DNA of 24,771 nt from a virus: IMG/VR virus record IMGVR_UViG_3300013772_000042, positions 1 through 24,771 of that record; one strand, given 5' to 3'. The position numbers and the translations under genes are program-made. Of this stretch, positions 5,640-12,171 are shown in pieces (position 1 is the stretch's first letter; each line of letters begins with the position of its first letter). Below the pieces are notes generated by a model. It was not told where the DNA came from, did no database searches, and was given only the letters and a program-made list of their open reading frames with translations.

Positions 5640-5645
5640 TACAAT
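5616..5645 (+). promoter_or_regulatory. Promoter for the secreted NlpC/P60-like gene
   Basis: TTGCAT (5616-5621), an 18-nt spacer and TACAAT (5640-5645). The same pair (TTGCAT, 17 nt, TACAAT) occurs at 6386-6414. It overlaps the endolysin terminator. Confidence 0.65.
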
Positions 5646-5718
5646 AGTAACCTCACCACTACTACACGAAAGAATCAGAAGGACGCCTAACAGCACGAAC
5701 ACCACCTACCAAGGAACT

Positions 5719-6393
5719 ATGAAAAATCACATGAAGTACTCAGCCCTTGTCACTACTACCCTGCTCGTTGCGGCCCTCGCAGGCCCCGCGCAAGCCCAAA
5801 CACCTTCGACTGTCCCGCTGGACAAAGTACCAACCGACACCAGCCAGCTTGTGGCAGTCAAGGCCGACACGACTTCCCAACTAAAGTTTGAACGCCCTGC
5901 TGTCACCACGACTCCTGCCCCTAAAGCAGTCGAGCCGGTAGCAGATCTTGTAACCGTTCAGGCAGCTACGGTGGAAGTGACGCCCACGAACACTGCACCG
6001 TCATCCCCTGTGGCCACTCAGGCCGTATCAGCACCGGCTGTACCCAAACCGCAGCCGTCCGCTTCGGGAAAGGGTTCAGCCATCCTGTCCGCAGCATATG
6101 GCCAGCTTGGAATCCACCAAGACTGCACGGCCCTAGTCAGTAATGCGCTGTCTGCCGTGGGAATCCACTTCCATGACTGGCCAGCAGGGTACCTATCTCT
6201 AGGAACTGTAGTCCCAGCCTCTCAGGCTCAACCCGGAGATCTGGCGTACTACGTCAATGGCGGCGGCGGAATGGCGCACATTGCCGTCTACGCCGGTAAT
6301 GGTCAGGCTGTCCACGGTGGGTTCAACGGAAACCAGACCGTTGTATCCAGCGTCAACGTTGGCTCGGGTCCGATTTTTATCCGCGTTGCATAA
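5719..6393 (+). CDS. Secreted NlpC/P60-like cell-wall peptidase
   Basis: The ATG at 5719 is chosen because AAGGA sits just upstream and it opens a clear Sec signal peptide (MKNHMKYSALVTTTLLVAAL, cleavage likely after AQA at residue 26). The 224-aa product then has an Ala/Pro/Thr-rich linker (27-115) and a C-terminal NlpC/P60-type cysteine peptidase with C136 (QDCTALV) and H187 (GGMAHIAVY). The family cuts peptide stems of peptidoglycan. Export by the host machinery separates it from the endolysin: it could help late lysis, or remodel the wall from outside and block superinfection. A promoter and terminator isolate it as its own transcript. Confidence 0.88.
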   Translation: MKNHMKYSALVTTTLLVAALAGPAQAQTPSTVPLDKVPTDTSQLVAVKADTTSQLKFERPAVTTTPAPKAVEPVADLVTVQAATVEVTPTNTAPSSPVATQAVSAPAVPKPQPSASGKGSAILSAAYGQLGIHQDCTALVSNALSAVGIHFHDWPAGYLSLGTVVPASQAQPGDLAYYVNGGGGMAHIAVYAGNGQAVHGGFNGNQTVVSSVNVGSGPIFIRVA

Positions 6394-6414
6394 TTAAACC
6401 TTCTATGTTACAAT
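6386..6414 (+). promoter_or_regulatory. Promoter for tRNA-Met and the VWA operon
   Basis: TTGCAT (6386-6391), a 17-nt spacer and TACAAT (6409-6414), immediately before tRNA-Met at 6424. The -35 box overlaps the last codons of the upstream gene. Confidence 0.65.
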
Positions 6415-6423
6415 AGAATGGTA

Positions 6424-6497
6424 CGCTCATTCGACAGGAGTTGGTTCCTGCCCCGTCTCATAAGCGGAGTACAGTGGTTCGAATCCACTATGAGCGA
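6424..6497 (+). tRNA. tRNA-Met (anticodon CAT)
   Basis: The acceptor CGCTCAT/ATGAGCG is perfect. The D arm is CAGG-AGTTGGTT-CCTG, the anticodon loop CTCATAA (CAT), the T arm AGTGG-TTCGAAT-CCACT and the discriminator A6497. The lower anticodon stem has one mismatch. C1-G72 pairing argues against initiator use; a C34-modified Ile tRNA is also possible. It is probably co-transcribed with the genes below. Confidence 0.9.
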
Positions 6498-6528
6498 CTG
6501 AAAGACAAGCAAACGACGAAAGATAACT

Positions 6529-7110
6529 ATGACAAACCCTGATTACACCGCACTACTTTTCATTATCGACCGTTCCGGCTCCATGACTATGATTAAAACT
6601 GACATGGAAGGCGGAATCAACGGTGTCCTCGAAGAGCAGAAGAAGCTTCCCGGAGAGGTAACCGTGGATGTCGCGTACTTCGACTCCCAGCTTATCTACG
6701 AAGAGCACTTCCTGTCCCTCGAATCCGCGTCCATCGAAATCAAGCCTCGCGGTATGACGGCTCTCCATGACGCCATCGTGATTAGCACCAAGAAGTTCGG
6801 TGAGTCATTGGCCCAGCTTCCGGAAGAAGACCGTCCGGGAACCGTCCTGACCATCATCGTAACAGACGGTGACGAGAACTCGTCAAACCACCACACCCTC
6901 TCCGATGTCAAGGAACTGATCACCCAGCAGCAGGATATTTACGGCTGGGAATTCCTCTTCCTCGGTGCCAATCAGGATGCAATCGCAACCGGAGATGCCT
7001 TCGGACTCCGTAAAGGTGCGTCGATGACCTACACCGCGAACTCTGCTGGAACTAGGGACGCGTCATTTGCCATGGCCAGCACCATCACGTCTGCCCGTAC
7101 CCGCGTTTAA
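6529..7110 (+). CDS. von Willebrand factor A domain protein
   Basis: The 193-aa protein is essentially one VWA domain. The MIDAS metal site is complete: D14-S16-S18 in IIDRSGSM, T77 in KPRGMTAL and D113 in IIVTDGDENSS. Such domains bind partner proteins through Mg2+; cytoplasmic phage versions are common but their partner is unknown. No signal peptide or membrane segment is present. GAAAGA within a CAAACGACGAAAG leader is the ribosome site. Its TAA overlaps the ATG of the exonuclease gene by one base, implying translational coupling. Confidence 0.92.
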   Translation: MTNPDYTALLFIIDRSGSMTMIKTDMEGGINGVLEEQKKLPGEVTVDVAYFDSQLIYEEHFLSLESASIEIKPRGMTALHDAIVISTKKFGESLAQLPEEDRPGTVLTIIVTDGDENSSNHHTLSDVKELITQQQDIYGWEFLFLGANQDAIATGDAFGLRKGASMTYTANSAGTRDASFAMASTITSARTRV

Positions 7111-7841
7111 TGACGGTATGGTATGAAGGTCCGCTCCTGTCCCTAGACACTGAAACCACAGGTGTTGATGTGTTTACGGACAGGATCGTGACCTGCAACA
7201 TCACGTACGACGCGCCCGGACAAGAACCGGTCATCTGTAACTGGATGATCAATCCGGGAATTGATATCGCGGAAGGTGCCAGCGCCGTCCACGGAATCAC
7301 CAATGAGGTAGCCCGCGAACAGGGCGGGAATCCTTACGACGTTCTGAACAACATAGCCGACCATCTAAGGAATTGGGATAAGCTTGGTCACCCTGTGGTT
7401 ATTTACAATGCTAGCTTCGACGCTAGCCTACTTGTTACTGAGTTTGATCGTTATGGCATCCCTAGCCCTACTAATTTTGATCGGGTTATTGATCCACTGG
7501 TTCTGGACAAGGAACTAGACAAGTACCGGAAGGGCAGTCGTAAGCTAATTGACACGGCACGCTACTATGGTATAGAATTAAGCGAAGAAGATGCACACAG
7601 CGCAGACTTCGACGCTATGGCTTCCGTGAAGATCTCTCGCGCAATTGGTCGCAAGTTCGAGATCGATGTACCTATTGAGGAAGTCCACGCCATGCAGAAG
7701 CAATTCAAGGCACGGCAGGCAGCGAGCTTCCAAGAATATCTTAGGAAGAAACGGGATGAAGAGGGAAACCTCGTAGACCCTAGCGCAATCATTAATCAAG
7801 AATGGCCCATACAAACGACGAAAGAGACACATGCCAGTTAA
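7110..7841 (+). CDS. DnaQ-like 3'-5' exonuclease (DEDDh)
   Basis: The 243-aa protein has the three exonuclease motifs of the RNase T/DnaQ superfamily: D13 and E15 in SLDTETTG (Exo I), D104 in IYNASFDASLL (Exo II) and H163/D168 in HSADFDAM (Exo III, DEDDh type). It removes nucleotides from DNA or RNA 3' ends; a role in proofreading, DNA turnover or tRNA 3'-end trimming is possible. The C-terminal 60 residues are basic and helical. The start overlaps the VWA stop (TAATG), and the last codons carry the ribosome site of the next gene. Confidence 0.93.
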   Translation: MTVWYEGPLLSLDTETTGVDVFTDRIVTCNITYDAPGQEPVICNWMINPGIDIAEGASAVHGITNEVAREQGGNPYDVLNNIADHLRNWDKLGHPVVIYNASFDASLLVTEFDRYGIPSPTNFDRVIDPLVLDKELDKYRKGSRKLIDTARYYGIELSEEDAHSADFDAMASVKISRAIGRKFEIDVPIEEVHAMQKQFKARQAASFQEYLRKKRDEEGNLVDPSAIINQEWPIQTTKETHAS

Positions 7842-8067
7842 CGACCCTAAGACCCCCAAGCCCGAAGACATCGTGCACGACCTCGTAAACGGCTTCCTTA
7901 AGAGCTTCAGCACGCCGACCACTCCCGCCGTTGATCCGGTTGCAGAAGTCAATCGTCTGCTCAAGAAGGCAGAAGAGGCAGAGTACTCTGTTGAGGCACA
8001 AGAGTTTCTTCAGATCGCTGACCGTCATATCAAGATCATTGAACTGGCGCTCGCTTATCAGAACTAG
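7831..8067 (+). CDS. Small helical protein, unknown (78 aa)
   Basis: It overlaps the exonuclease 3' end by 11 nt, with a GAAAGAGA ribosome site inside the CAAACGACGAAAG module. The product is acidic, with a Pro/Thr-rich middle and a C-terminal helical part (EVNRLLKKAEEAEYSVEAQE) that could pair as a coiled coil. No family is recognised. It is third in the operon after the VWA protein and exonuclease, followed by a new promoter. Confidence 0.8.
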   Translation: MPVNDPKTPKPEDIVHDLVNGFLKSFSTPTTPAVDPVAEVNRLLKKAEEAEYSVEAQEFLQIADRHIKIIELALAYQN

Positions 8068-8097
8068 TTGACAGTCACTTGATTACTATGGTATAAT
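8068..8097 (+). promoter_or_regulatory. Strong promoter for the second tRNA cluster
   Basis: TTGACA (8068-8073), an 18-nt spacer and TATAAT (8092-8097), both perfect consensus; the -10 is also in the ATGGTATAATAG extended context. The first tRNA begins at 8103, close to the expected start site. Confidence 0.88.
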
Positions 8098-8102
8098 AGA
8101 GT

Positions 8103-8183
8103 TGTAGAGTGGAGAAGTACGGTATCTCGCTGGACTCATAATCCAGAGGACGCATTAAAGTGGTTCGAATCCCGCCTCTGCAA
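8103..8183 (+). tRNA. tRNA-Met/Ile (anticodon CAT) with weak T stem
   Basis: The acceptor TGTAGAG/CTCTGCA, D arm GAGA-AGTACGGTA-TCTC and anticodon stem CTGGA/TCCAG with loop CTCATAA (CAT) are good. The variable region is long (about 12 nt). The T arm pairs as GTGG/CCGC only if the loop is 8 nt (TTCGAATC). Discriminator A8183. A C34-modified tRNA-Ile is an alternative identity. Confidence 0.8.
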
Positions 8184-8224
8184 CTAGCAGTACGTCCCCG
8201 CCTTGTGACGTTAAAAAGGCACCT

Positions 8225-8296
8225 TCCCCTGTAGCTCAGCGGCAGAGCGCTTGACTGTTAATCAGGATGTCCTAGGTTCGATTCCTAGTGGGGGAG
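8225..8296 (+). tRNA. tRNA-Asn (anticodon GTT)
   Basis: The acceptor TCCCCTG/TGGGGGA, D arm TAGCTCAGCGGCAGAGC, anticodon loop CTGTTAA (GTT), T arm CTAGG-TTCGATT-CCTAG and discriminator G8296, the usual base for tRNA-Asn. Confidence 0.95.
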
Positions 8297-8414
8297 CGCA
8301 ATATCAGTGTGACAACACCGGAAAAACATGTATAACAGGGTAGTGACCCACCACTAGGGCAGCGACTTACCTCCTAGCTTGACTAGGTGCGGATTCCGTA
8401 GAAAAAGTCGGCTT
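8297..8414 (+). other. Structured spacer between tRNA-Asn and tRNA-Ala
   Basis: No ORF or tRNA found. It contains the hairpin CCTAG-CTTGA-CTAGG near 8372 and several short inverted repeats near 8338-8358, comparable to the structured spacer at 892-967. Confidence 0.3.
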
Positions 8415-8488
8415 GGGGCCTTAGCTCATTTTGGCAGAGCGTCTGATTTGCAATCAGAAGGTGACCGGTTCGATCCCGGTAGGCTCCA
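8415..8488 (+). tRNA. tRNA-Ala (anticodon TGC)
   Basis: The acceptor GGGGCCT/AGGCTCC contains a G3-T70 pair, the alanine identity element. The D arm is GCTC-ATTTTGGCA-GAGC, the anticodon stem TCTGA/TCAGA with loop TTTGCAA (TGC), the T stem ACCGG/CCGGT and the discriminator A8488. Confidence 0.94.
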
Positions 8489-8528
8489 CTCTTAGGTTAC
8501 AATGTTGTCCTATAGGGGAAGGCATGTT

Positions 8529-8645
8529 ATGGTTGTCTACATGTATCAATGTGACGAGTGTGCCACATGTACCAGTGATCCTCCAAATGAATTTGGAATT
8601 TATCACTGTGACAGGCATAAAGCACTTGACACATCTTCCCTCTAG
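8529..8645 (+). CDS. Micro-gene: 38-aa putative zinc-binding protein
   Basis: An ATG at 8529 with GGGGAAGG (8515-8522) six bases upstream encodes MVVYMYQCDECATCTSDPPN followed by 18 more residues. C8 and C11 (QCDEC), C14, and the HCDRH motif (H26, C27, H30) form a likely zinc site. The frame is 38 codons, ending in TAG inside the tmRNA promoter region. No known family; too short for standard gene finders. A TACAAT box lies at 8498. It could be a regulator or a partner of a larger protein. The strong ribosome site and the Cys/His spacing support it being real. Confidence 0.55.
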   Translation: MVVYMYQCDECATCTSDPPNEFGIYHCDRHKALDTSSL

Positions 8646-8655
8646 GGTATATAGT
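8626..8655 (+). promoter_or_regulatory. tmRNA promoter
   Basis: TTGACA (8626-8631) and TATAGT (8650-8655) with an 18-nt spacer, or TATATA (8648-8653) with 16. The tmRNA starts at 8668. The -35 lies within the 38-aa micro-gene. Confidence 0.75.
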
Positions 8656-8667
8656 GTAATTAAGAAT

Positions 8668-8992
8668 GGGGATGACCGGTTTCGATTGGCATCTTTGAAG
8701 TAAGAAACGCAACCGGAAACCGGGCTACATTCCTTAAAGTGGCTCAAACGAATATCTGCAAACGATTTCGCACTAGCTGCATAGCTGCCCTGTACTTCGG
8801 CTGTTCCGAGTAGTACGACGGGTTCATAGGAACTGAGGCACCACCGAGTAGGTCAGAACTACGTGGATGCTGAAATTTATCTGACAAACCTCTGAGGTCG
8901 CTAGCAGGCCGAAAGTTGTATCTCGCTAGCAATGGTTGTATAACGTCCTTACGGATCATGACAAGACGAGGGTTCGATTCCCTCCATCTCCA
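8668..8992 (+). ncRNA. ssrA: tmRNA (ssrA), tag peptide ANDFALAA
   Basis: The 5' end GGGGATGACCGG-TTTCGATTGGC and the 3' end GAGGG-TTCGATT-CCCTC-CATCTCC-A form the alanine-tRNA-like domain (acceptor GGGGATG/CATCTCC with one G-U). The reading frame GCA AAC GAT TTC GCA CTA GCT GCA TAG (8758-8784) gives tag ANDFALAA, shorter than the 10-codon tag of E. coli but keeping the LAA C-terminus recognised by proteases. tmRNA rescues stalled ribosomes by trans-translation; phage-borne copies are known. The gene has its own promoter, and two hairpins follow. Confidence 0.93.
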
Positions 8993-9002
8993 CCCTGAGC
9001 GG

Positions 9003-9066
9003 TTAGGTTTGCGGCTGCAACCTAATTGAATAGTGCGAGTGCCGGAACGCATGCTCAACTTCCGGC
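9003..9066 (+). terminator. Hairpins following tmRNA
   Basis: TTAGGTT/AACCTAA (9003-9009 with 9019-9025) and GCCGGAA/TTCCGGC (9041-9047 with 9060-9066). The second is followed by TTT, so it may terminate tmRNA transcription or mark its processing from the tRNA-Asp transcript. Confidence 0.5.
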
Positions 9067-9069
9067 TTT

Positions 9070-9143
9070 CCCTTCATAGACTAGCGGTCCAAGTCACTTC
9101 CCTGTCACGGAAGAAATCGCGGGTTCAAATCCCGCTGGGGGGA
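9070..9143 (+). tRNA. tRNA-Asp (anticodon GTC)
   Basis: The acceptor CCCTTCA/TGGGGGG, D arm GACT-AGCGGTCCA-AGTC, anticodon stem CTTCC/GGAAG with loop CTGTCAC (GTC), T arm GCGGG-TTCAAAT-CCCGC and A9143. C1-G72 and A73 differ from the usual G1-C72 and G73 of tRNA-Asp. Confidence 0.9.
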
Positions 9144-9144
9144 C

Positions 9145-9230
9145 GTTGTATGAGGCAGATACGTTTTGCTGCGCCTGACTGTGAATCAGGTTCCCGAAAG
9201 GGAGTGCGGGTTAGAATCCCGTCATACACC
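9145..9230 (+). tRNA. tRNA-His (anticodon GTG) with long variable arm
   Basis: The anticodon stem CCTGA/TCAGG closes loop CTGTGAA (GTG). G9145 can serve as G-1 paired with C73 (9230), the histidine identity pair. The D stem is GCAG/CTGC. The variable region is long and forms TCCC-GAAA-GGGA, typical of Tyr/Ser/Leu rather than His. The T loop is TTAGAAT, and position 1-72 is a T-C mismatch. The anticodon arm differs from the phage tRNA-Tyr only at the third anticodon base, suggesting a Tyr-to-His switch. Confidence 0.82.
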
Positions 9231-9275
9231 CCATTTAATATAAAAACAAAGATAAAGTACAAATGAAAGGCAATT

Positions 9276-10244
9276 TTGCGTCAGCTAGTCACGCTCGAAA
9301 CCATTTCCGAAATCAACCCCATTCCAGATGCCGATGCAATTGAAGTATGCAAAATTAAGGGATGGAATGTCGTTACCAAGAAAGGTGAGTTCAAAGTAAA
9401 TGAAGAAATTCTCTACTTTGAGGTTGACAGTTTCCTCGCTATCTCAGATCCTCGATTCGCTTTCCTTGAACCGCGTGGAGTCCGCGTGCAGGACGGGATT
9501 ACAGGACATGTCCTCCGAACTATACGCCTCCGTGGTCAGTACTCGCAAGGGCTTATTAAGCCAGTCAGCGAGTTCCCTGAGGGAATCCCTGATGTTGTCA
9601 AGTTCGATCCGCCTCTACCGGCTGGGCTGGAAGGATCGGTTGAGGGACAGTTTCTCTACCAGTTCGCACCGAAAACGGATGCAGAGAGAATTCAGAACCT
9701 CGGAAGAGTTCTCCCGGAGATTCTTGAGAACGAGTGGATCGCAACCGAGAAGATCGACGGCACGTCAACTACAATCGTAAATGACGCCGGAACTATCCGC
9801 ATCTGCTCCCGCAACTGGGAGATCAGCCGACCCAGCGCTCGCTTTGATCTGGCCGACAAGCTGAATCTGGCAGAGATCCTGCCGGTTGATCATACACTAC
9901 AGGGCGAGTACTTTGGTGAAAACATTCAGGGAAACCCTCTGGGCATCAAGGGAACCGACTTCAAGGCCTTCAATCTGTACAAAAAGACCGAAAACGGCCC
10001 TGTAGCGATTCCGTTCAACGAGTGGCCCGACGCACTTGCCTCTCTACAGGTCCCAGTGCTGCCTCTAAGCCTCCCGCAGACCATCGATGACATCGTGGAG
10101 CAGGCTGACGGCTTGAAGTCTCAGATCAGCCCACAGCGCCTCTCAGAGGGTATTGTGTGGCAGGGCACCAAGGGCTTCCAGTTCCTCGGTAACCGTCCGG
10201 GGTTCAAGGCCATCTCCAACAAGTACCTCACCAAACAAAAGTGA
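9276..10244 (+). CDS. ATP-dependent RNA ligase (Rnl5/DraRnl-like)
   Basis: The 322-aa protein has covalent nucleotidyltransferase motifs: motif I EKIDGTS with catalytic K159, motif III-like DFKAFNLY (about 228-235), motif IV SEGIVW and motif V GFKAISNKYL near the C-terminus. The N-terminal ~120 residues look like the OB-fold found before the ligase domain in Deinococcus-type RNA ligases. The family joins 3'-OH and 5'-phosphate RNA ends after self-adenylation, typically repairing cut tRNA. Start: TTG at 9276 with AAAGG six bases upstream; the nearby ATG is out of frame. Lying after the second tRNA cluster, it could repair tRNAs cut by host defences or join the permuted tRNA ends. Confidence 0.9.
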   Translation: MRQLVTLETISEINPIPDADAIEVCKIKGWNVVTKKGEFKVNEEILYFEVDSFLAISDPRFAFLEPRGVRVQDGITGHVLRTIRLRGQYSQGLIKPVSEFPEGIPDVVKFDPPLPAGLEGSVEGQFLYQFAPKTDAERIQNLGRVLPEILENEWIATEKIDGTSTTIVNDAGTIRICSRNWEISRPSARFDLADKLNLAEILPVDHTLQGEYFGENIQGNPLGIKGTDFKAFNLYKKTENGPVAIPFNEWPDALASLQVPVLPLSLPQTIDDIVEQADGLKSQISPQRLSEGIVWQGTKGFQFLGNRPGFKAISNKYLTKQK

Positions 10245-10621
10245 AGAATTATTGTAATCCGAGCCTCCATCTGTTACACTTGGATGGGTTTGCGTACCCA
10301 AAGCTTCACTTTTGGACTGGCGAAGAGTCGTACGGGAATCTTGACAGGCAGGAAGAGGTAAAGCTCTTCTTCTCTCAGCCGTTTGCGGGTCGTATGACCT
10401 CCCACTATGTGTTCCACGGGTACCCTTACAACGAGAATCTGGATGAGATCCGTCAATTCGTCAAGTGGTTCAACAGCAATCTCAAGGAAAACTGGGACAA
10501 CGTGATCTTCGATTTGCTGTCCAAGCAGGAAGCTGCTACGATTATGGAGATCGCTTCTCGTAAGGACTCCCTGAAGACAATCCGGAGGACCATGAAGAAA
10601 TTCTCTACAGGAAAAGGATAA
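10241..10621 (+). CDS. Hypothetical protein (126 aa)
   Basis: It begins at a GTG that overlaps the RNA ligase stop (GTGA), so is probably translated by coupling. The start is not certain because no clear Shine-Dalgarno is present. The product has an aromatic-rich N-terminal part (YPKLHFWTGEESYGN; FHGYPYNENLDE) and a basic C-terminal helix. No family recognised. The TAA is followed at once by the ATG of the NTase-like gene, with AAAAGGA shared. The context suggests a job with RNA ligase and the downstream protein. Confidence 0.8.
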   Translation: MKNYCNPSLHLLHLDGFAYPKLHFWTGEESYGNLDRQEEVKLFFSQPFAGRMTSHYVFHGYPYNENLDEIRQFVKWFNSNLKENWDNVIFDLLSKQEAATIMEIASRKDSLKTIRRTMKKFSTGKG

Positions 10622-11416
10622 ATGACTACCACTCTTATTGGCTCTCTTGCCACGCGTACCCACTTCCCGGACTCTCGGGAACCCAAGGATGTTGACTTCT
10701 TCGCAGAGGAGGGTGACGCTATTAACTGGTCGCTCACAGTCGATGGCAAGGACATCAAGATTGAGCGCTTCTGGCATCCTGACCTCGCTAAGTGGGGCTG
10801 GGGAACGGTAGCAACACCTGATGAGCTATACACTATCAAGGTTTCGCACGCATTCTGGGAACTGAAGAACGGCTCTTGGTCCAAGCACATGATGGACGTG
10901 TTGTTTTTGCAGTCCAAAGGTGCTAAACTGATTCCAGAGTTGTACAAGATCCTGTACAAGGTGTGGGAAGACACACACGGCAAGAAGAAGGTCAACCTTG
11001 AGTCTGACCCCGAAACGTTCTTCAATGACAAGATTGTCAAGCGTGTCTACGACCACGACTCGATCCACGAATCCGTAGCTTACTACGACCGACCTCTTTT
11101 TGAGCGAATTCTGCGTGATGACTCAGACGTGGCAGTAGACAAGTCCAAGTGGGACGCAATGGATCACGAGGACAAACTGAAGATGGTCCGCGAGGAGATC
11201 TACGCAACCGCTCTTGAGCGCAAGCTGGTCCCTTCCGACTACAAGTCCTCACCCGGCGCAGCCTACAACTGGACGCTCCGCAAGACAATCACAAGCCTTA
11301 CCAAGGGCTGGTTCGCCTTGTTCGTTGTCGAAAACTTCAAAGACCTCACAAGGGCCGATGTTGATTACGTCAAGCGACACAAGGATAACGCCCACATGCT
11401 CCGACCCTACAAGTAA
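10622..11416 (+). CDS. Putative nucleotidyltransferase-fold protein
   Basis: In the 264-aa protein, the N-terminal LIGSLATR (residues 5-12) followed by REPKDVDFF (19-27) resembles the G-S and D-x-D signature of small nucleotidyltransferases; a middle segment (PDELYTIKVSHAFW) is also typical of this phage family. A third catalytic acidic residue was not identified, so enzymatic activity is unproven. The rest is helical and charged. It may be related to the phage DUF7275 family (from memory). It follows RNA ligase and a small protein with no gap, suggesting an RNA-modification or repair operon. AAAAGGA precedes the ATG. Confidence 0.78.
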   Translation: MTTTLIGSLATRTHFPDSREPKDVDFFAEEGDAINWSLTVDGKDIKIERFWHPDLAKWGWGTVATPDELYTIKVSHAFWELKNGSWSKHMMDVLFLQSKGAKLIPELYKILYKVWEDTHGKKKVNLESDPETFFNDKIVKRVYDHDSIHESVAYYDRPLFERILRDDSDVAVDKSKWDAMDHEDKLKMVREEIYATALERKLVPSDYKSSPGAAYNWTLRKTITSLTKGWFALFVVENFKDLTRADVDYVKRHKDNAHMLRPYK

Positions 11417-11435
11417 CCTCGAAAGGTACAATAAA

Positions 11436-11798
11436 ATGGCAGTAACAGATATCACACAGGAAATTCTCGACTGGTTCAACGTCAATGACACCGAAGAGGT
11501 CTCTGACAGCATCAGCGAAGTCTGGGACGAGTTCTACGACAACCTGTCCACTAAGGCAAACGTCGAGAAGTACGACTACGCTCACGCTCCGGTCCTGCCG
11601 TCCGGTCCTGCATTCCTTGTGGAGGACTTCGGTGGCGAAGGTCAGGGAGAGACCCGCTACGTCGTGTTCTCCGTGGGCGATCAGTTCTTCCGCGTCGATG
11701 GCTACTACGCCTCATGGGATGGCACCACGTGGGAAGACCCGACCCCGAGCGAGGTAATCGCCAAGGAAGTCACCGTCGTCAAGTACGTAAGGGCGTAG
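11436..11798 (+). CDS. Tandem paralogue 1 of a small acidic phage protein family (120 aa)
   Basis: The start chosen is ATG 11436 (GAAAGG at 11421), not an earlier in-frame codon inside the previous gene. The product is acidic. Its C-terminal half reads VVFSVGDQFFRVDGYYASWD and ends EVTVVKYVRA, a pattern shared with the next three genes: a short beta strand with V/IFSV, an aromatic-D-G segment, SW, then an E-rich turn and a V-x-V-x-Y strand. The N-terminus (TQEILDWFN) is also shared. No enzyme motif is seen; function unknown. Confidence 0.85.
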   Translation: MAVTDITQEILDWFNVNDTEEVSDSISEVWDEFYDNLSTKANVEKYDYAHAPVLPSGPAFLVEDFGGEGQGETRYVVFSVGDQFFRVDGYYASWDGTTWEDPTPSEVIAKEVTVVKYVRA

Positions 11799-11802
11799 TC
11801 TA

Positions 11803-12168
11803 GTGGCAACAGCAGAAGATATCAAGCAAGACATCGTTGACTTCCTGAACGAGAAACACGGTGGCAAGTACGGTGTATATACTCTCGATGAGTTCACCAG
11901 TGCGTTCTACCAGTTCGTTGAAGATTTCGGATGGGGTCAGGCCGAGATCGAGCTTGCGTCCGGTACCGCCAAGGTGGTAGAGTTTGAAGATGCTGGGGAA
12001 GGCGACTACTCGGCAGACACCCACCTTATCTTCTCGGTCAACGGTCAGATCTTCCGGGTTGACGGCCATTACGAGTCGTGGGCCGGAACCGAGTGGGAGT
12101 CAAACGACCTGTACGAAGCAACGCCAGTCCCCGTGCTGGTAACAGAATATCAGAGGAAGGTACTTTAA
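11803..12168 (+). CDS. Tandem paralogue 2 (121 aa)
   Basis: It starts at GTG 11803, four bases after the previous stop, probably by coupling. It is the clearest relative of paralogue 1: IKQDIVDFLNEKH at the N-terminus, LPS/ASGTAKVVEFED in the middle, LIFSVNGQIFRVDGHYESW and VPVLVTEYQRK at the C-terminus. Acidic, soluble, no known domain. Order and spacing indicate one operon of duplicated genes. Confidence 0.85.
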   Translation: MATAEDIKQDIVDFLNEKHGGKYGVYTLDEFTSAFYQFVEDFGWGQAEIELASGTAKVVEFEDAGEGDYSADTHLIFSVNGQIFRVDGHYESWAGTEWESNDLYEATPVPVLVTEYQRKVL

Positions 12169-12171
12169 AGT

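Noticed and set aside
5554-5718. Longer N-terminus for the NlpC/P60-like protein
   Set aside because: It would run through the endolysin terminator and the promoter and bury the signal peptide.
8431-8703. A 90-codon plus-strand frame over tRNA-Ala and the tmRNA promoter
   Set aside because: It begins inside a tRNA; the 38-aa frame has a better ribosome site and a motif.
8744-9058. Open frames on the minus strand over the tmRNA
   Set aside because: They coincide with the tmRNA and have no ribosome site or recognisable product.
11214-11435. Longer N-terminus for paralogue 1
   Set aside because: It overlaps the upstream gene by 200 nt and lacks similarity to the sister paralogues.
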